NCBI GenBank assembly: GCA_050330195.1
Contig: JBHJOB010000032.1
Location: forward strand, 1-64,000
Direction: 5' to 3'
Length of the DNA stretch: 64,000 nucleotides
Source: JAHQVI01 sp050330195
GTDB lineage: Bacteria; Pseudomonadota; Alphaproteobacteria; Rhizobiales; Rhodomicrobiaceae
Below are positions 51,654 to 61,267 of the stretch, one piece after another. Both the position numbers and the translations under genes were made by a program. Below the pieces are notes generated by a model, which was not told where the DNA came from, made no database searches, and saw nothing but the letters and a program-made list of their open reading frames with translations. The stretch's first letter is position 1. Every line of letters begins with the position of its first letter.

Positions 51654-52667
51654 ATGGGTCCTGTTAAGTATGTCACAGGCGCGTTCGTCGCCTTGACGCT
51701 TGCGGCGATGCCTGCGCTTTCTGCGACTTTGGACGACGTCAAGGCGCGCGGCAATCTCAAATGCGGCGTCGATGGCGGCCTGCCCGGCTTTTCGGCACCA
51801 AATGATGCGGGCGAGATGACCGGTATCGACGCGGACATCTGCTATGCGCTCGCAGCGGCGATCTTCGGCGACAAGAGCAAGATAGCGTTCACCAATCTGA
51901 CTGCAAGGGAACGCTTCACGGCACTCAGCTCCGGCGAAATCGATATCCTCTCGCGCAATACGACCGATACGCTGACGCGCGATGCGACCCTCGGCATCCA
52001 CTTCACCTATTACAACTACATCGATGGTCAGGGCTTCCTGGTGAAGAATTCCCTTGGCGTCAGCAGCGCCACGGAACTGAGCGGAGCGACAGTGTGTGTT
52101 CAGTCCGGCACGACAACCGAGCTGAATCTCGCGGATTATTTCCGCTCGAACAACATGCAGTTCACGCCGGTCGTCTACGACACCTCCGTGCAGACCCGCG
52201 AAGGCTTCGACGGTGGTTCCTGCGATGTTCTTACCTCGGACAAATCTCAGCTCGCTGCGATCCGCTCCGAACTGAAGGAGCCTGACGGAGCCACGATCCT
52301 TCCGGAGACGATTTCCAAGGAGCCGCTTGGCCCGGCCGTGCGCCAGGGCGACGATCAGTGGCTGACCATTGTCCGCTGGACGGTCTTTGCATTGATCAAC
52401 GCCGAAGAACTTGGCGTGACGTCGGAAAATGTCGATGAAATGAAGACAAGCGACAATCCGAACATCAAGCGTCTGCTCGGCACCGAAGACACGATGGGCG
52501 AGCATCTCGGCCTTTCCAACGATTGGGCCTATAACATCATCAAGGCCGTCGGCAATTACGGCGAGCTTTACGAGCGCAATATCACTCCGCTGGGACTTGA
52601 GCGCGAAGGCAGCGTGAACGCTCTGTGGAACAAGGGCGGCATCCTTTACGCTCCGCCAATCCGCTGA
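51654..52667 (+). CDS. aapJ: General L-amino acid ABC transporter binding protein AapJ
   Basis: Periplasmic family-3 solute-binding protein, 337 aa, with a signal peptide ending near ALSA (residue 24). Landmarks are VKARGNLKCGVDGGLPGFSA, GIDADICYALAAAIFGD and ILSRNTTDTLTRDATLGIHF. It is the first gene of aapJQMP and is separated from aapQ by a terminator-like hairpin. Confidence 0.94.
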   Translation: MGPVKYVTGAFVALTLAAMPALSATLDDVKARGNLKCGVDGGLPGFSAPNDAGEMTGIDADICYALAAAIFGDKSKIAFTNLTARERFTALSSGEIDILSRNTTDTLTRDATLGIHFTYYNYIDGQGFLVKNSLGVSSATELSGATVCVQSGTTTELNLADYFRSNNMQFTPVVYDTSVQTREGFDGGSCDVLTSDKSQLAAIRSELKEPDGATILPETISKEPLGPAVRQGDDQWLTIVRWTVFALINAEELGVTSENVDEMKTSDNPNIKRLLGTEDTMGEHLGLSNDWAYNIIKAVGNYGELYERNITPLGLEREGSVNALWNKGGILYAPPIR

Positions 52668-52677
52668 TTGCACAAGG

Positions 52678-52709
52678 ACGGCGCCCCATCATCGGGCGCC
52701 GTTTTTTTT
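52678..52709 (+). terminator. Partial terminator/attenuator after aapJ
   Basis: ACGGCGCCC (52678-52686) and GGGCGCCGT (52694-52702) form a perfect 9-bp stem followed by seven more T. Because aapQMP follow in the same direction, it probably lets binding protein be made in excess while some transcripts read through. Confidence 0.85.
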
Positions 52710-52748
52710 CCACGGATATTTGTAGCCAACGCCACACGGGGCCCCGCC

Positions 52749-53933
52749 TTGAGTTCGAAAGCGCGCATCCCATTCTATCGCAATCCCGCCATTCGGGGCA
52801 TTGCGGTCCAGATTGCTGTCCTTGGTCTCGTCGTCTGGGCGTTGCTGACAGTCTTCGACAACACCGTCACCAACCTGCGCGAACGCGGGATACAGACCGG
52901 CTTTTCCTTTTTCGACCAGGTCGCGCCCTTTGCGGTCGGCTTTTCCCCCTTCATTGAATTCAAGCTTGGTGAGAGCACCTATTGGGAGGTGTTCCTGATC
53001 GGCATCCAGAACACGATCATCGTCAGTGTTCTTGGTATTTTTGCCGCGACGATCATCGGGTTCCTTGTTGGCGTGATGCGGCTCTCGCCGAATTTCCTGC
53101 TGTCACGCTTCGCTCTTGTCTATATCGAGACGTTCCGTAACATTCCGCTGCTCCTCCAGATCATGTTCTGGTATTTCGCCGTGTTCCTGCCGCTCTTTCC
53201 GCCGCCACGCGAAAGTCTGGATCTGGCTGACGGATTGTTTCTGAACAATCGCGGCCTTTATCTTCCCAAACCCTTGCTGACTGAAGGGATCGGGGTATGG
53301 GCGCTGGCCCTGGCGGTTATCCTCGGCATCGTTGCCTATGTGGCTTTGGTGCGCTGGGCCAAGAACAAGCAATATCACACCGGCCATCGGCCGCTCGGCC
53401 GTCTTTACGGGCTTCTGACGCTGGCAGGACTGATCGCGTTCGTCTTTCTCGTCTTCGACTCGCCGCTCAAATTCGAGACGCCCGAGCTTGGCCGCTTCAA
53501 TCTGAGCGGCGGCATACAGGTTCCCCTGCCTTTGTTCGCATTATGGTTTGCGCTGACTACCTATACCGGTGCGTTCATCGCCGAGGAGGTGCGCGGCGGC
53601 ATCCGCTCCGTATCTCATGGGCAGACGGAAGCGTCGCAATCGCTGGGCCTGCGTCGCGGAACCATGCTCCAACTGGTTGTCATTCCTCAGGCGATGCGCG
53701 TGATCATTCCGCCAACGATCAATCAATATCTGAACCTGACGAAGAACTCCTCGCTCGCAACGGCCATCGCCTATGAGGATCTGGTCAGCCTGTGGGCGGG
53801 GACCGCTCTCAACCAGACCGGACAGGCGCTCATCATCATGGGCATGACTTTTGCCGTTTATATCGGCCTCAGCCTGACAACGTCGGGAATTCTCAACCTG
53901 TACAACAAGCGCGTTCAGATGGTGGAGAGATAG
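52749..53933 (+). CDS. aapQ: General L-amino acid ABC transporter permease AapQ
   Basis: Inner-membrane permease of 394 aa from TTG 52749 (SSKARIPFYRNPAIRG follows). The in-frame TTG at 52668 is rejected because it precedes the terminator hairpin. Motifs include RNIPLLLQIMFWYFAVFLPL and the EAA loop SHGQTEASQSLGLRRG. Confidence 0.88.
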   Translation: MSSKARIPFYRNPAIRGIAVQIAVLGLVVWALLTVFDNTVTNLRERGIQTGFSFFDQVAPFAVGFSPFIEFKLGESTYWEVFLIGIQNTIIVSVLGIFAATIIGFLVGVMRLSPNFLLSRFALVYIETFRNIPLLLQIMFWYFAVFLPLFPPPRESLDLADGLFLNNRGLYLPKPLLTEGIGVWALALAVILGIVAYVALVRWAKNKQYHTGHRPLGRLYGLLTLAGLIAFVFLVFDSPLKFETPELGRFNLSGGIQVPLPLFALWFALTTYTGAFIAEEVRGGIRSVSHGQTEASQSLGLRRGTMLQLVVIPQAMRVIIPPTINQYLNLTKNSSLATAIAYEDLVSLWAGTALNQTGQALIIMGMTFAVYIGLSLTTSGILNLYNKRVQMVER

Positions 53934-53938
53934 CATCC

Positions 53939-55060
53939 ATGGCTGAAACACTGACCTTCGAGCCAAAGCAGAGCCGTCCGCCACCCCTCCGGGAGACCGG
54001 CCCCGTCAAATGGATTCAGGAGCGTTTCTTCGGGTCGATCTCCAACACGATCATCACGATCTTATGCGCCTACGCTCTGTACGTCGTGCTTCCACCGATC
54101 ATCAACTGGGCGATCCTGGACGCGAATATTTCGGGAGTAACGCGCGCGGCCTGCGAGGCCAATCCCGACGGCGCCTGCTGGACCTTCATCAAGGTCCGCT
54201 TCGCCCAGCTCATGTTCGGTCTCTATTACTCCAGCAATCCGGACCAGATCTGGCGGCCAATATTGGCTTTCATCATCCTCGGCGGAATGATCGCCTGGCT
54301 TGTGCTGCCCGTCACCCCGTATAAGAAGTACGTTGGCGTCTTCGCCCTGTTCGGTTTCCCGGTGCTCGCCTATGCGTTGATCGAAGGGTCCTGGCTCGGC
54401 CTGCCGTCGGCGTCCACCAATGAGTGGGGCGGCTTTCTACTGAACATCTCGCTCGCCTATGTCGGCATAACGGCGTCGCTGCCTCTGGGTATCGTGCTGG
54501 CGCTGGGACGGCGCTCGAACCTGCCGATCATTCGCGCGCTCTCGATTGCCTATATCGAGTTCTGGCGCGGCGCGCCGCTGATCACTTTCCTTTTCATGTC
54601 GTCGGTGATGCTGCCGCTGTTCTTCCCCTCCGAGGTCGATTTCAACAAGGTCGTGCGCGCGATGATCGCGATCACGCTCTTCGAGGCGGCTTATGCGGCG
54701 GAAGTCGTTCGCGGCGGCCTGCAGGCCATGCCGCGCGGGCAGTATGAAGCGGCCGACGCGCTGGGGCTGGGCTACTGGAAGAAGATGATCCTGGTCATCC
54801 TGCCGCAATCGCTCAAGATTTCCATCCCCGGCATCGTCAACACCTTCATTTCGCTGTTCAAGGACACCTCGCTCGTCTCGATCATCGGCCTTCTCGATAT
54901 TCTCAAGACCGCGCAGAACGCCAGCCGGGCGTTCGAGTGGAAGGGATTTGACATTGAGGCACTGGTATTTGCGGCTTTTGTGTTCTGGATATGTACCTAT
55001 AGTATGTCGCAATATAGTCGATATATCGAGCGCAAGCTCGACACTTCGAAGCGCAGTTAG
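53939..55060 (+). CDS. aapM: General L-amino acid ABC transporter permease AapM
   Basis: Second permease, 373 aa from ATG 53939 (MAETLTFEPKQSRPPPLRET), 5 bp after aapQ. It has the family sequence FWRGAPLITFLFMSSVMLPL and EAA loop PRGQYEAADALGLGYWKKMI. Confidence 0.94.
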   Translation: MAETLTFEPKQSRPPPLRETGPVKWIQERFFGSISNTIITILCAYALYVVLPPIINWAILDANISGVTRAACEANPDGACWTFIKVRFAQLMFGLYYSSNPDQIWRPILAFIILGGMIAWLVLPVTPYKKYVGVFALFGFPVLAYALIEGSWLGLPSASTNEWGGFLLNISLAYVGITASLPLGIVLALGRRSNLPIIRALSIAYIEFWRGAPLITFLFMSSVMLPLFFPSEVDFNKVVRAMIAITLFEAAYAAEVVRGGLQAMPRGQYEAADALGLGYWKKMILVILPQSLKISIPGIVNTFISLFKDTSLVSIIGLLDILKTAQNASRAFEWKGFDIEALVFAAFVFWICTYSMSQYSRYIERKLDTSKRS

Positions 55061-55071
55061 GGACCGGAGCA

Positions 55072-55869
55072 ATGGCAGTCGCAGAAAACACCGATAAAAC
55101 CGCCGCAGAGAAAACCGCCACCGCCGCGCCTGACAGTCCCATGATCGAGATCAGCAAGCTGAACAAGTGGTTTGTCGATTTCCATGTGCTGAAGGACATC
55201 GACCTCACGGTCGGCCGCGGCGAGCGCATCGTGATCTGCGGTCCCTCGGGCTCGGGAAAATCGACGCTGATCCGCTGCATCAACCGGCTGGAAGTCCATC
55301 AGGAAGGCACGATCATCGTCGATGGAATCGAGCTGAACGACGATCTGAAACACATCGAGGAGATCCGCCGCGAAGTCGGCATGGTGTTTCAACACTTCAA
55401 CCTCTTTCCTCATCTCACCGTGCTGGAGAACTGCACGCTTGCGCCCGTCTGGGTCCGCAAGACGCCCAAGAAGGAAGCCGAGGAGATCGCGCGCGAATTT
55501 CTCAAGAAGGTCCGCATCCCGGAACAGGCGGAGAAGTATCCCGGCCAGCTTTCAGGCGGCCAGCAGCAGCGCGTCGCCATCGCCCGTTCGCTCTGCATGA
55601 ACCCGCGCGTCATGCTTTTCGACGAGCCGACATCCGCGCTTGATCCGGAAATGATTTCGGAAGTGCTCGAAGTCATGGTGGATCTGGCGCAAAGCGGCAT
55701 GACCATGCTTGTGGTGACGCACGAGATGGGATTTGCCCGGCAGGTCGCCGACCGTGTCGTGTTCATGGACGAAGGCCAGATCGTCGAGGTACAGGACCCC
55801 GAAGGCTTCTTCCACAATCCCAGGAATGAACGCACCAAGCTCTTCCTCAGCCAGATTCTTGGCCATTAG
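55072..55869 (+). CDS. aapP: General L-amino acid ABC transporter ATPase AapP
   Basis: ATP-binding subunit of 265 aa. Walker A is GPSGSGKST, the signature is LSGGQQQRVAIARSL and Walker B is VMLFDEPTSALDPEM. A 23-residue Ala/Thr-rich N-terminal extension precedes MIEISKLNKWF. ATG 55072 follows GGACCGGAGCA. Confidence 0.94.
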   Translation: MAVAENTDKTAAEKTATAAPDSPMIEISKLNKWFVDFHVLKDIDLTVGRGERIVICGPSGSGKSTLIRCINRLEVHQEGTIIVDGIELNDDLKHIEEIRREVGMVFQHFNLFPHLTVLENCTLAPVWVRKTPKKEAEEIAREFLKKVRIPEQAEKYPGQLSGGQQQRVAIARSLCMNPRVMLFDEPTSALDPEMISEVLEVMVDLAQSGMTMLVVTHEMGFARQVADRVVFMDEGQIVEVQDPEGFFHNPRNERTKLFLSQILGH

Positions 55870-56056
55870 AAGCAGCAAATTTCGGCGCCAGCTCCAATCC
55901 GTCAAAAACAATTTCGCATAGTAAAACGCACTCGCCGTTAGCGAAATAATTTTATTGCGATTGCCGGACACTAATGGAAGACTGAGTGCCGACGGACCGT
56001 GACAAAACAAAAAGCATAAAATGCCGGTCCTGAGCTGAAAGAAATGGGAGGAATAT

Positions 56057-57304
56057 GTGATTAAGAAGCTTCTTGCGGGCGCTGCTGCGCTTGCCTTGTC
56101 CGTTGGCTGCATGACCGGTGCGGCAAATGCCGAAAAAGTCAAGATCGCACTCATCGAAGGTCTGTCCGGGCCGTTCGCCGCAAACGGTCTCGCCGCCCTG
56201 CGCGAGCTGGAATTCGCGGCCGGAAAATTCCTGCAAGGAAGGGAGATCGGCGGTGAAAAGCTCGAAGTCGAGGTGATCGGGCTCGACGGCCAGGTCAATC
56301 CGAAAGAGACGCTGGTTCAGCTCCAGAACGCAATCAGCCAGGGCGTCACCTACATCTCGCAGGGCAACAGTTCGGGCGTCGCTCACGCCATCGTCGATGC
56401 GGTCAACAAGCACAATGAGCGCAATCCCGATCAGCGCGTTCTCTTCCTGAACCACTCCGCGGTCGATCCTGCCCTCACCAACGAAAAATGCAGCTACTGG
56501 CATTTCCGCTTTGACGGCAACGCCGACATGAAGATGAGCACGATTACCGAGGCCATATCGGCTGACGAGAATATCAACAAGGTCTATATCATCGGGCAGG
56601 ACTACTCGTTCGGCAAGGCTGTATCTGCCGCCGCGAAGCAGTATCTGGGCGAGAAGCGTTCCGACATCGAAGTCGTGGGCGACGAATTGCACCCGATCGG
56701 CAAGGTGAAGGACTTCACGCCTTACGTGCAGAAGATCCAGACATCGGGCGCCAATGCCGTCATCACCGGCAACTGGGGCTCGGACATGGTCAACCTGGCC
56801 AAGGCCATCAACGATGTCGGCGTTGACGCCAAGATCTTTACCTTCTACGCGGCCGGCACGGGTATCACCGGCACGATCGGCGAGGCCGGCAAGGATCGCG
56901 TCATGGTCGTCACCGAGGGCCGGGCCAATCCGGTACCGACGGAGGAATGGCGGAGCTACATGAAGGAGTTCCTCGCCAAATATCCCAATGACGACCTGAT
57001 CTATTCACGCATCGTCACGATGACGCAGATGCTTGGTGAAGCCATGGCAAAAGCGGGCAGCGTCAAGCCGATCGACGTCGCCAAGGCGCTGGAAGGTCTG
57101 GAGCACACGACGCTGGCTGGCGACAAGGTGGTCATGCGGGCGGACGATCATCAGTTGCAGATGCCGCTACAGATCATGGTGCATACCAACGAGAATGTGG
57201 AATTCGACTATGACAAGTCGGGCTACGGTCTCGTGCAGACGACCAGCCTGCCGATTGAGCAAAACACAACCGAAACAACCTGCAAGATGGATCGCCCATC
57301 CTGA
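56057..57304 (+). CDS. livK: Branched-chain amino-acid-type ABC transporter binding protein LivK
   Basis: Periplasmic family-1 ligand-binding protein, 415 aa, from GTG 56057 with GGGAGGA upstream. The signal peptide ends near ANA (residue 25), then EKVKIALIEGLSGPFAANG. The actual ligand cannot be deduced. The 187-bp spacer after aapP contains only an ATTTCGC/GCGAAAT inverted repeat (55911-55947). Confidence 0.9.
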   Translation: MIKKLLAGAAALALSVGCMTGAANAEKVKIALIEGLSGPFAANGLAALRELEFAAGKFLQGREIGGEKLEVEVIGLDGQVNPKETLVQLQNAISQGVTYISQGNSSGVAHAIVDAVNKHNERNPDQRVLFLNHSAVDPALTNEKCSYWHFRFDGNADMKMSTITEAISADENINKVYIIGQDYSFGKAVSAAAKQYLGEKRSDIEVVGDELHPIGKVKDFTPYVQKIQTSGANAVITGNWGSDMVNLAKAINDVGVDAKIFTFYAAGTGITGTIGEAGKDRVMVVTEGRANPVPTEEWRSYMKEFLAKYPNDDLIYSRIVTMTQMLGEAMAKAGSVKPIDVAKALEGLEHTTLAGDKVVMRADDHQLQMPLQIMVHTNENVEFDYDKSGYGLVQTTSLPIEQNTTETTCKMDRPS

Positions 57305-57322
57305 TCCGGACGTGACGGATTG

Positions 57323-57363
57323 TCTGTTCCGACGGCCCGCGCCAAGCAGGCCGCCGGAACAGA
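57323..57363. other. Intercistronic stem-loop between livK and livH
   Basis: TCTGTTCCGACGGCC (57323-57337) pairs with GGCCGCCGGAACAGA (57349-57363) with one mismatch. It has no T-run. It probably protects the livK mRNA segment from decay. Confidence 0.6.
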
Positions 57364-57403
57364 CGCACCAACATCCCTGTTGTCGTGACGCACCGGTTGG
57401 ATC

Positions 57404-58351
57404 ATGGAAACGATCGTCTTTTCACTGCTGAACGGGCTGGTTTACGGCCTGCTTCTCTTCCTGCTCGCGAGCGGTCTCACCGTCATCTTCAGCATGATGG
57501 GCGTGCTCAATTTTGCCCATGCCAGCTTCTACATGCTGGGAGCCTATTTCGCCTATTCGATATCGATGCAGATCGGATACTGGCCGGGGCTGATTCTTGC
57601 CCCCATTATCGTCGGCGTCATTGGCGCGCTCGTCGAGCGCTACGGCCTGCGCCACGTTCACCGCTACGGCCATGTCCCCGAACTGATATTCACCTTCGGC
57701 CTTGCCTTCCTGCTGGAGGAACTGGTGCAATTCATCTGGGGCCCCGATCAGAAGGCATACCGGGAACCGCCGGGCCTTGACGGACCGCTTTTCCAACTGT
57801 TCGGCTCGAACTTCCCCGCCTACAAGATGTTCATGCTGCTGATCTCCATCGCGATCTTCATCGTGCTGCTCGTGATTCTGACCCGCACGCGAATCGGCCT
57901 GATCATTCAGGCCGCGATCAACCAGCCCAGCGTCGTCGCCATGCTGGGGCACAATGTGCCGCTGATCTTCATGGCGACATTCGGCGTCGGGACAGCGCTT
58001 GCGGGCGTGGCCGGCGTGATCGCCGGGCCGGTTCTGGGAACCTATCCGGCGATGGGCTTCGAGTTGGGCAGCATCGTTTTCGTGGTCGTTGTTTTGGGCG
58101 GACTGGGATCGCTGACCGGCGCGTTCGTCGCCTCGCTGCTGATCGGCATATTGCAGACCTTCGCCATCGCGGTCGATGGATCGATCGCGCGGATGTTGGT
58201 CGCGCTCGGCTTCGAAATCACCCGTGAAAACCCGCTCAGGGACATTCTCTTCGCAACATTGCCGCAGATCGCGCCGCTGCTGCCTTATCTTCTGCTTGTG
58301 CTGGTGCTGATATTCCGGCCCACCGGCCTGTTCGGGACCAGAGAAACATGA
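57404..58351 (+). CDS. livH: Branched-chain amino acid ABC transporter permease LivH
   Basis: Permease of 315 aa with about eight spans. The LivH N-terminal block GLVYGLLLFLLASGLTVIFS, MMGVLNFAHASFYMLGAYFA and GGLGSLTGAFVASLLIG are present. The stop overlaps livM by 4 bp. Confidence 0.94.
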   Translation: METIVFSLLNGLVYGLLLFLLASGLTVIFSMMGVLNFAHASFYMLGAYFAYSISMQIGYWPGLILAPIIVGVIGALVERYGLRHVHRYGHVPELIFTFGLAFLLEELVQFIWGPDQKAYREPPGLDGPLFQLFGSNFPAYKMFMLLISIAIFIVLLVILTRTRIGLIIQAAINQPSVVAMLGHNVPLIFMATFGVGTALAGVAGVIAGPVLGTYPAMGFELGSIVFVVVVLGGLGSLTGAFVASLLIGILQTFAIAVDGSIARMLVALGFEITRENPLRDILFATLPQIAPLLPYLLLVLVLIFRPTGLFGTRET

Positions 58352-59688
58352 GCACGCTCACCGCAAAGCGCCGCGCGCTTCAGGCCGAGGCCCGCCGCCG
58401 CCGTCTTTTTTACTGGATCGCGTTCGGGGTCGTGCTGGCTCTCCTGCCGATGTTCAGCTCCAATTTCGGCCTGACCATCCTGACGCAGATCTGCATCGCC
58501 GCCGTTTTCGCGCTGGCCTACAACATGCTGCTGGGGCAGGGCGGAATGCTCTCCTTCGGCCATGCCGTGTATTTCGGTCTCGGCGGCTATTTCGTCATGC
58601 ATCTGATGAATTACATCGCCGAGGGATGGCCGATCCCGGTCGTGCTGATGCCGCTTTTCGGCGGGCTGTTCGGGTTGATCTTCGGCGTCATCATCGGCAG
58701 TTTCTCGACGCGCCGCGCAGGAACGGTCTTTGCCATGATCTCGCTTGGCGTTGCCGAACTCGTTGCCGGATCGGCGCTGATCATCGTCAGCTTTTTCGGC
58801 GGGGAGGAAGGCGTCAGCGCCAATCGCACGAGAGGCCCGGAGTTCTTCGGCTATAATCTGGCCCAGCAGATCGAGGTCTATTATTTCGCCGCGTTCTGGT
58901 TCCTGGTCGCGACCTATCTGATGTACCGCTTCTCGCGCACGCCTGCCGGACGGATGGCGAATGCGGTGCGTGACAATCCCGAACGCGCCGAGTTCGTCGG
59001 CTACAGCCAGCGCCGCGTCCGCTTCGTGAGCTTCGTTGCGTCGGGGTTCTTCGCCGGGCTCGCCGGCGGCATATTTGCCGTGCAGTACGAGATCGTGACG
59101 GAAGCCACGGTCAATCTGGTCGCCTCGGGGCAGGTTCTGCTTCAGGCCTATATTGGCGGGATCGGCTTCTTCGTCGGGCCGATCGTGGGCGCAATCGTCC
59201 TTACGCTGCTCAGCACGGTCGTCAGTGGCGCAACCGAACTCTGGCTGCTCTATGCTGGCCTCATTTTCGTGGGCACGGTCCTCTTCGTGCCGCAGGGCCT
59301 CACCGGCATCATCATGATGCACGCCCCGGCGTTCCGAACCGGACGGCTCGGCCAGCTTGGCCTGCCCTACCTGTTTGCGGCAATCCCGCTATCGGCGTTC
59401 CTTGTCGGTGTGATTGGATTGCTTGAAATGATTTCTCACACGCATCGGGCCGGGGTCGGTGACACGGAGATGACGCTGTTCAACATCGCCCTCGATACGC
59501 ATGGCTGGATGCCCTGGCTTAGCTTCGGCGCGCTGGCGCTGGCGGGCGCTTGGGGCTTGCGGATCGCTGCGCCAATCGTGAGGGCCGCATGGGAGAAAGC
59601 GAACGCGCCAATTGCGCCGCCGACGCCCGATCCCGCTACCCCGGCGGCCAATCGGGCCGGAACCATGAATGAACAGGCTGCAGAATGA
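58348..59688 (+). CDS. livM: Branched-chain amino acid ABC transporter permease LivM
   Basis: Second permease, 446 aa, with LAYNMLLGQGGMLSFGHAVY, GYSQRRVRFVSFVASGFFAG and a C-terminal extension. That extension has two extra hydrophobic segments (about 330-400) and a Pro/Ala-rich tail, longer than minimal LivM proteins. It overlaps livG by 4 bp. Confidence 0.93.
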   Translation: MSTLTAKRRALQAEARRRRLFYWIAFGVVLALLPMFSSNFGLTILTQICIAAVFALAYNMLLGQGGMLSFGHAVYFGLGGYFVMHLMNYIAEGWPIPVVLMPLFGGLFGLIFGVIIGSFSTRRAGTVFAMISLGVAELVAGSALIIVSFFGGEEGVSANRTRGPEFFGYNLAQQIEVYYFAAFWFLVATYLMYRFSRTPAGRMANAVRDNPERAEFVGYSQRRVRFVSFVASGFFAGLAGGIFAVQYEIVTEATVNLVASGQVLLQAYIGGIGFFVGPIVGAIVLTLLSTVVSGATELWLLYAGLIFVGTVLFVPQGLTGIIMMHAPAFRTGRLGQLGLPYLFAAIPLSAFLVGVIGLLEMISHTHRAGVGDTEMTLFNIALDTHGWMPWLSFGALALAGAWGLRIAAPIVRAAWEKANAPIAPPTPDPATPAANRAGTMNEQAAE

Positions 59689-60443
59689 CCGAGGTGCTTC
59701 AACTGACCGATCTGCACAAGGCTTTCGGCCGGACACAGATCATTCGCGGCGTCACGCTCGGTATCGAGCACGGTGAACGCCACGCCATCATCGGCCCGAA
59801 CGGCGCGGGAAAATCGACGCTTTTTCATCTTGTAAGCGGGCGCTACCATCCCTCCTCCGGCAGCATCAAGCTGCGGGGGGAGGAAATCGGCGGCATGCCG
59901 CCTTACGAGATCTACCGCAAGGGGCTGGCGCGCTCCTTTCAGGTGACGAACATATTCCCCCGTCTGAGCGTCTATGAGAATGTCCGCTGCGGCGCGCTTT
60001 GGTCAAAAGGGTATGGTTATTCCTTTTTGCAGAGCGTGGAGGATCTGGAAGACGTCAATCTGCTAACGGAGGAAATCCTCGAACAGATCCGGCTGACGGA
60101 CCGCTTCGCGACACCTGCTGCATTGCTCACCTATGCCGAGCAGCGCGCCCTGGAGATCGGCATCACGCTTGCCGGCGGCGGCGAAGTCATCATGCTTGAT
60201 GAACCCACGGCGGGCATGAGCCGCAGCGAAACGGAACAGATCGTCGAGCTGATCAAGCAGATTTCGCAAGGGCGCACAATGGTGATCGTCGAGCACGATA
60301 TGGGTGTGGTCTTCAATCTCGCCGACCGCATATCCGTGCTCGTTTACGGCGAAATCATCGCGACCGACGAACCCGCCGCCATCCGCGCCAACAAGGCCGT
60401 TCAGGAAGCCTATCTGGGAACGGAGCTTGACGCTCATGCTTGA
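59685..60443 (+). CDS. livG: Branched-chain amino acid ABC transporter ATPase LivG
   Basis: ATPase of 252 aa with Walker A GPNGAGKST, the LivG motif LARSFQVTNIFPRLSVYENV and Walker B VIMLDEPTAGMSRSE. The signature region reads LTYAEQRALEIGITLAGG, where the usual LSGG/LPYG-type signature is LTYA. It overlaps livF by 8 bp. Confidence 0.93.
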   Translation: MTEVLQLTDLHKAFGRTQIIRGVTLGIEHGERHAIIGPNGAGKSTLFHLVSGRYHPSSGSIKLRGEEIGGMPPYEIYRKGLARSFQVTNIFPRLSVYENVRCGALWSKGYGYSFLQSVEDLEDVNLLTEEILEQIRLTDRFATPAALLTYAEQRALEIGITLAGGGEVIMLDEPTAGMSRSETEQIVELIKQISQGRTMVIVEHDMGVVFNLADRISVLVYGEIIATDEPAAIRANKAVQEAYLGTELDAHA

Positions 60444-61131
60444 AGTCAGCAATCTTCACGCCTATTACGGCAAGAGCCACATCCTGCAGGGCGTCAATTT
60501 CACTGTCGGCCAAGGCGAGATCGTCAGTCTGCTCGGGCGCAACGGCGTCGGACGCACGACGACCGTCAACGCCATCATGGGCAATGTCGAATGCCGGGGT
60601 TCGGTCCGTTTCCGCGGCGACGAACTGGTCGGCATGCCGTCCCATCAGATCGCGCGGCGCGGCCTCGGCATCGTGCTGGAGAATCGAGAGATCTTCCCGA
60701 CACTGACGGTTCGTGAAAACCTGATCCTCGGCATCAAGAACATGAAGCGTCAAGGCCGCTGGTCGATGAACGACATGTTCGAGCTGTTCCCCAATCTCGG
60801 ACAGCGCGCGGATGTGCTCGGCGGATCGCTCAGCGGCGGCGAGCAGCAGATGCTGACGATGTGCCGGACGCTGATGGGCGACCCCGATCTGATCATGGTC
60901 GATGAGCCGACGGAGGGGCTTGCGCCGAAGATCGTGGCGCAGGTGGCCGATCTGCTGGGCGAGATCGCCGGGCGCGGCGTATCGATCCTGCTGGTGGAGC
61001 AGAAGCTTACGATTGCGCTGCGCATTTCCAGCCGCGTCTATGTCATGGGCCACGGCCAGATCGTCTTCGAGGGCACGCCCGCCGAATTCGAGGCGAATGA
61101 GAGCATCCGCAAGGAATGGCTTGAGGTTTAG
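60436..61131 (+). CDS. livF: Branched-chain amino acid ABC transporter ATPase LivF
   Basis: ATPase of 231 aa from ATG 60436 (MLEVSNLHAYYGKSHILQGV). The signature is LSGGEQQMLTMCRTL and Walker B is LIMVDEPTEGLAP. Walker A reads GRNGVGRTT, with Arg40 in place of the usual lysine. This substitution occurs in some LivF-type proteins as far as I recall, so the gene need not be dead. Confidence 0.92.
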   Translation: MLEVSNLHAYYGKSHILQGVNFTVGQGEIVSLLGRNGVGRTTTVNAIMGNVECRGSVRFRGDELVGMPSHQIARRGLGIVLENREIFPTLTVRENLILGIKNMKRQGRWSMNDMFELFPNLGQRADVLGGSLSGGEQQMLTMCRTLMGDPDLIMVDEPTEGLAPKIVAQVADLLGEIAGRGVSILLVEQKLTIALRISSRVYVMGHGQIVFEGTPAEFEANESIRKEWLEV

Positions 61132-61138
61132 CATGTCT

Positions 61139-61251
61139 TACCTCTCCCGTTGGGAGAGGTCGGCACGCAGTGCCGGGTGAGGGGAGCCGAACTGATGATA
61201 GGCAAGTTTGGACCCCCTCACCCCAACCCTCTCCCAACGGGAGAGGGGGGC
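61139..61251 (-). repeat. Second copy of the two-arm palindromic repeat
   Basis: The left arm has CCTCTCCCGTTGGGAGAGG, GCACGCAGTGC and GGGTGAGGGG. The right arm has CCCCCTCACCCCAACCCTCT followed by CCCAACGGGAGAGGGG. The layout is the reverse complement of the copy at 26653-26784. It sits between livF and the convergent SDR pseudogene, a normal intergenic location. Confidence 0.8.
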
Positions 61252-61267
61252 GAATGAAACGATCAGC

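Noticed and set aside
57319..57370. Rho-independent terminator after livK
   Set aside because: The stem is strong but lacks a T-run on the plus strand, and livH follows in the same operon.
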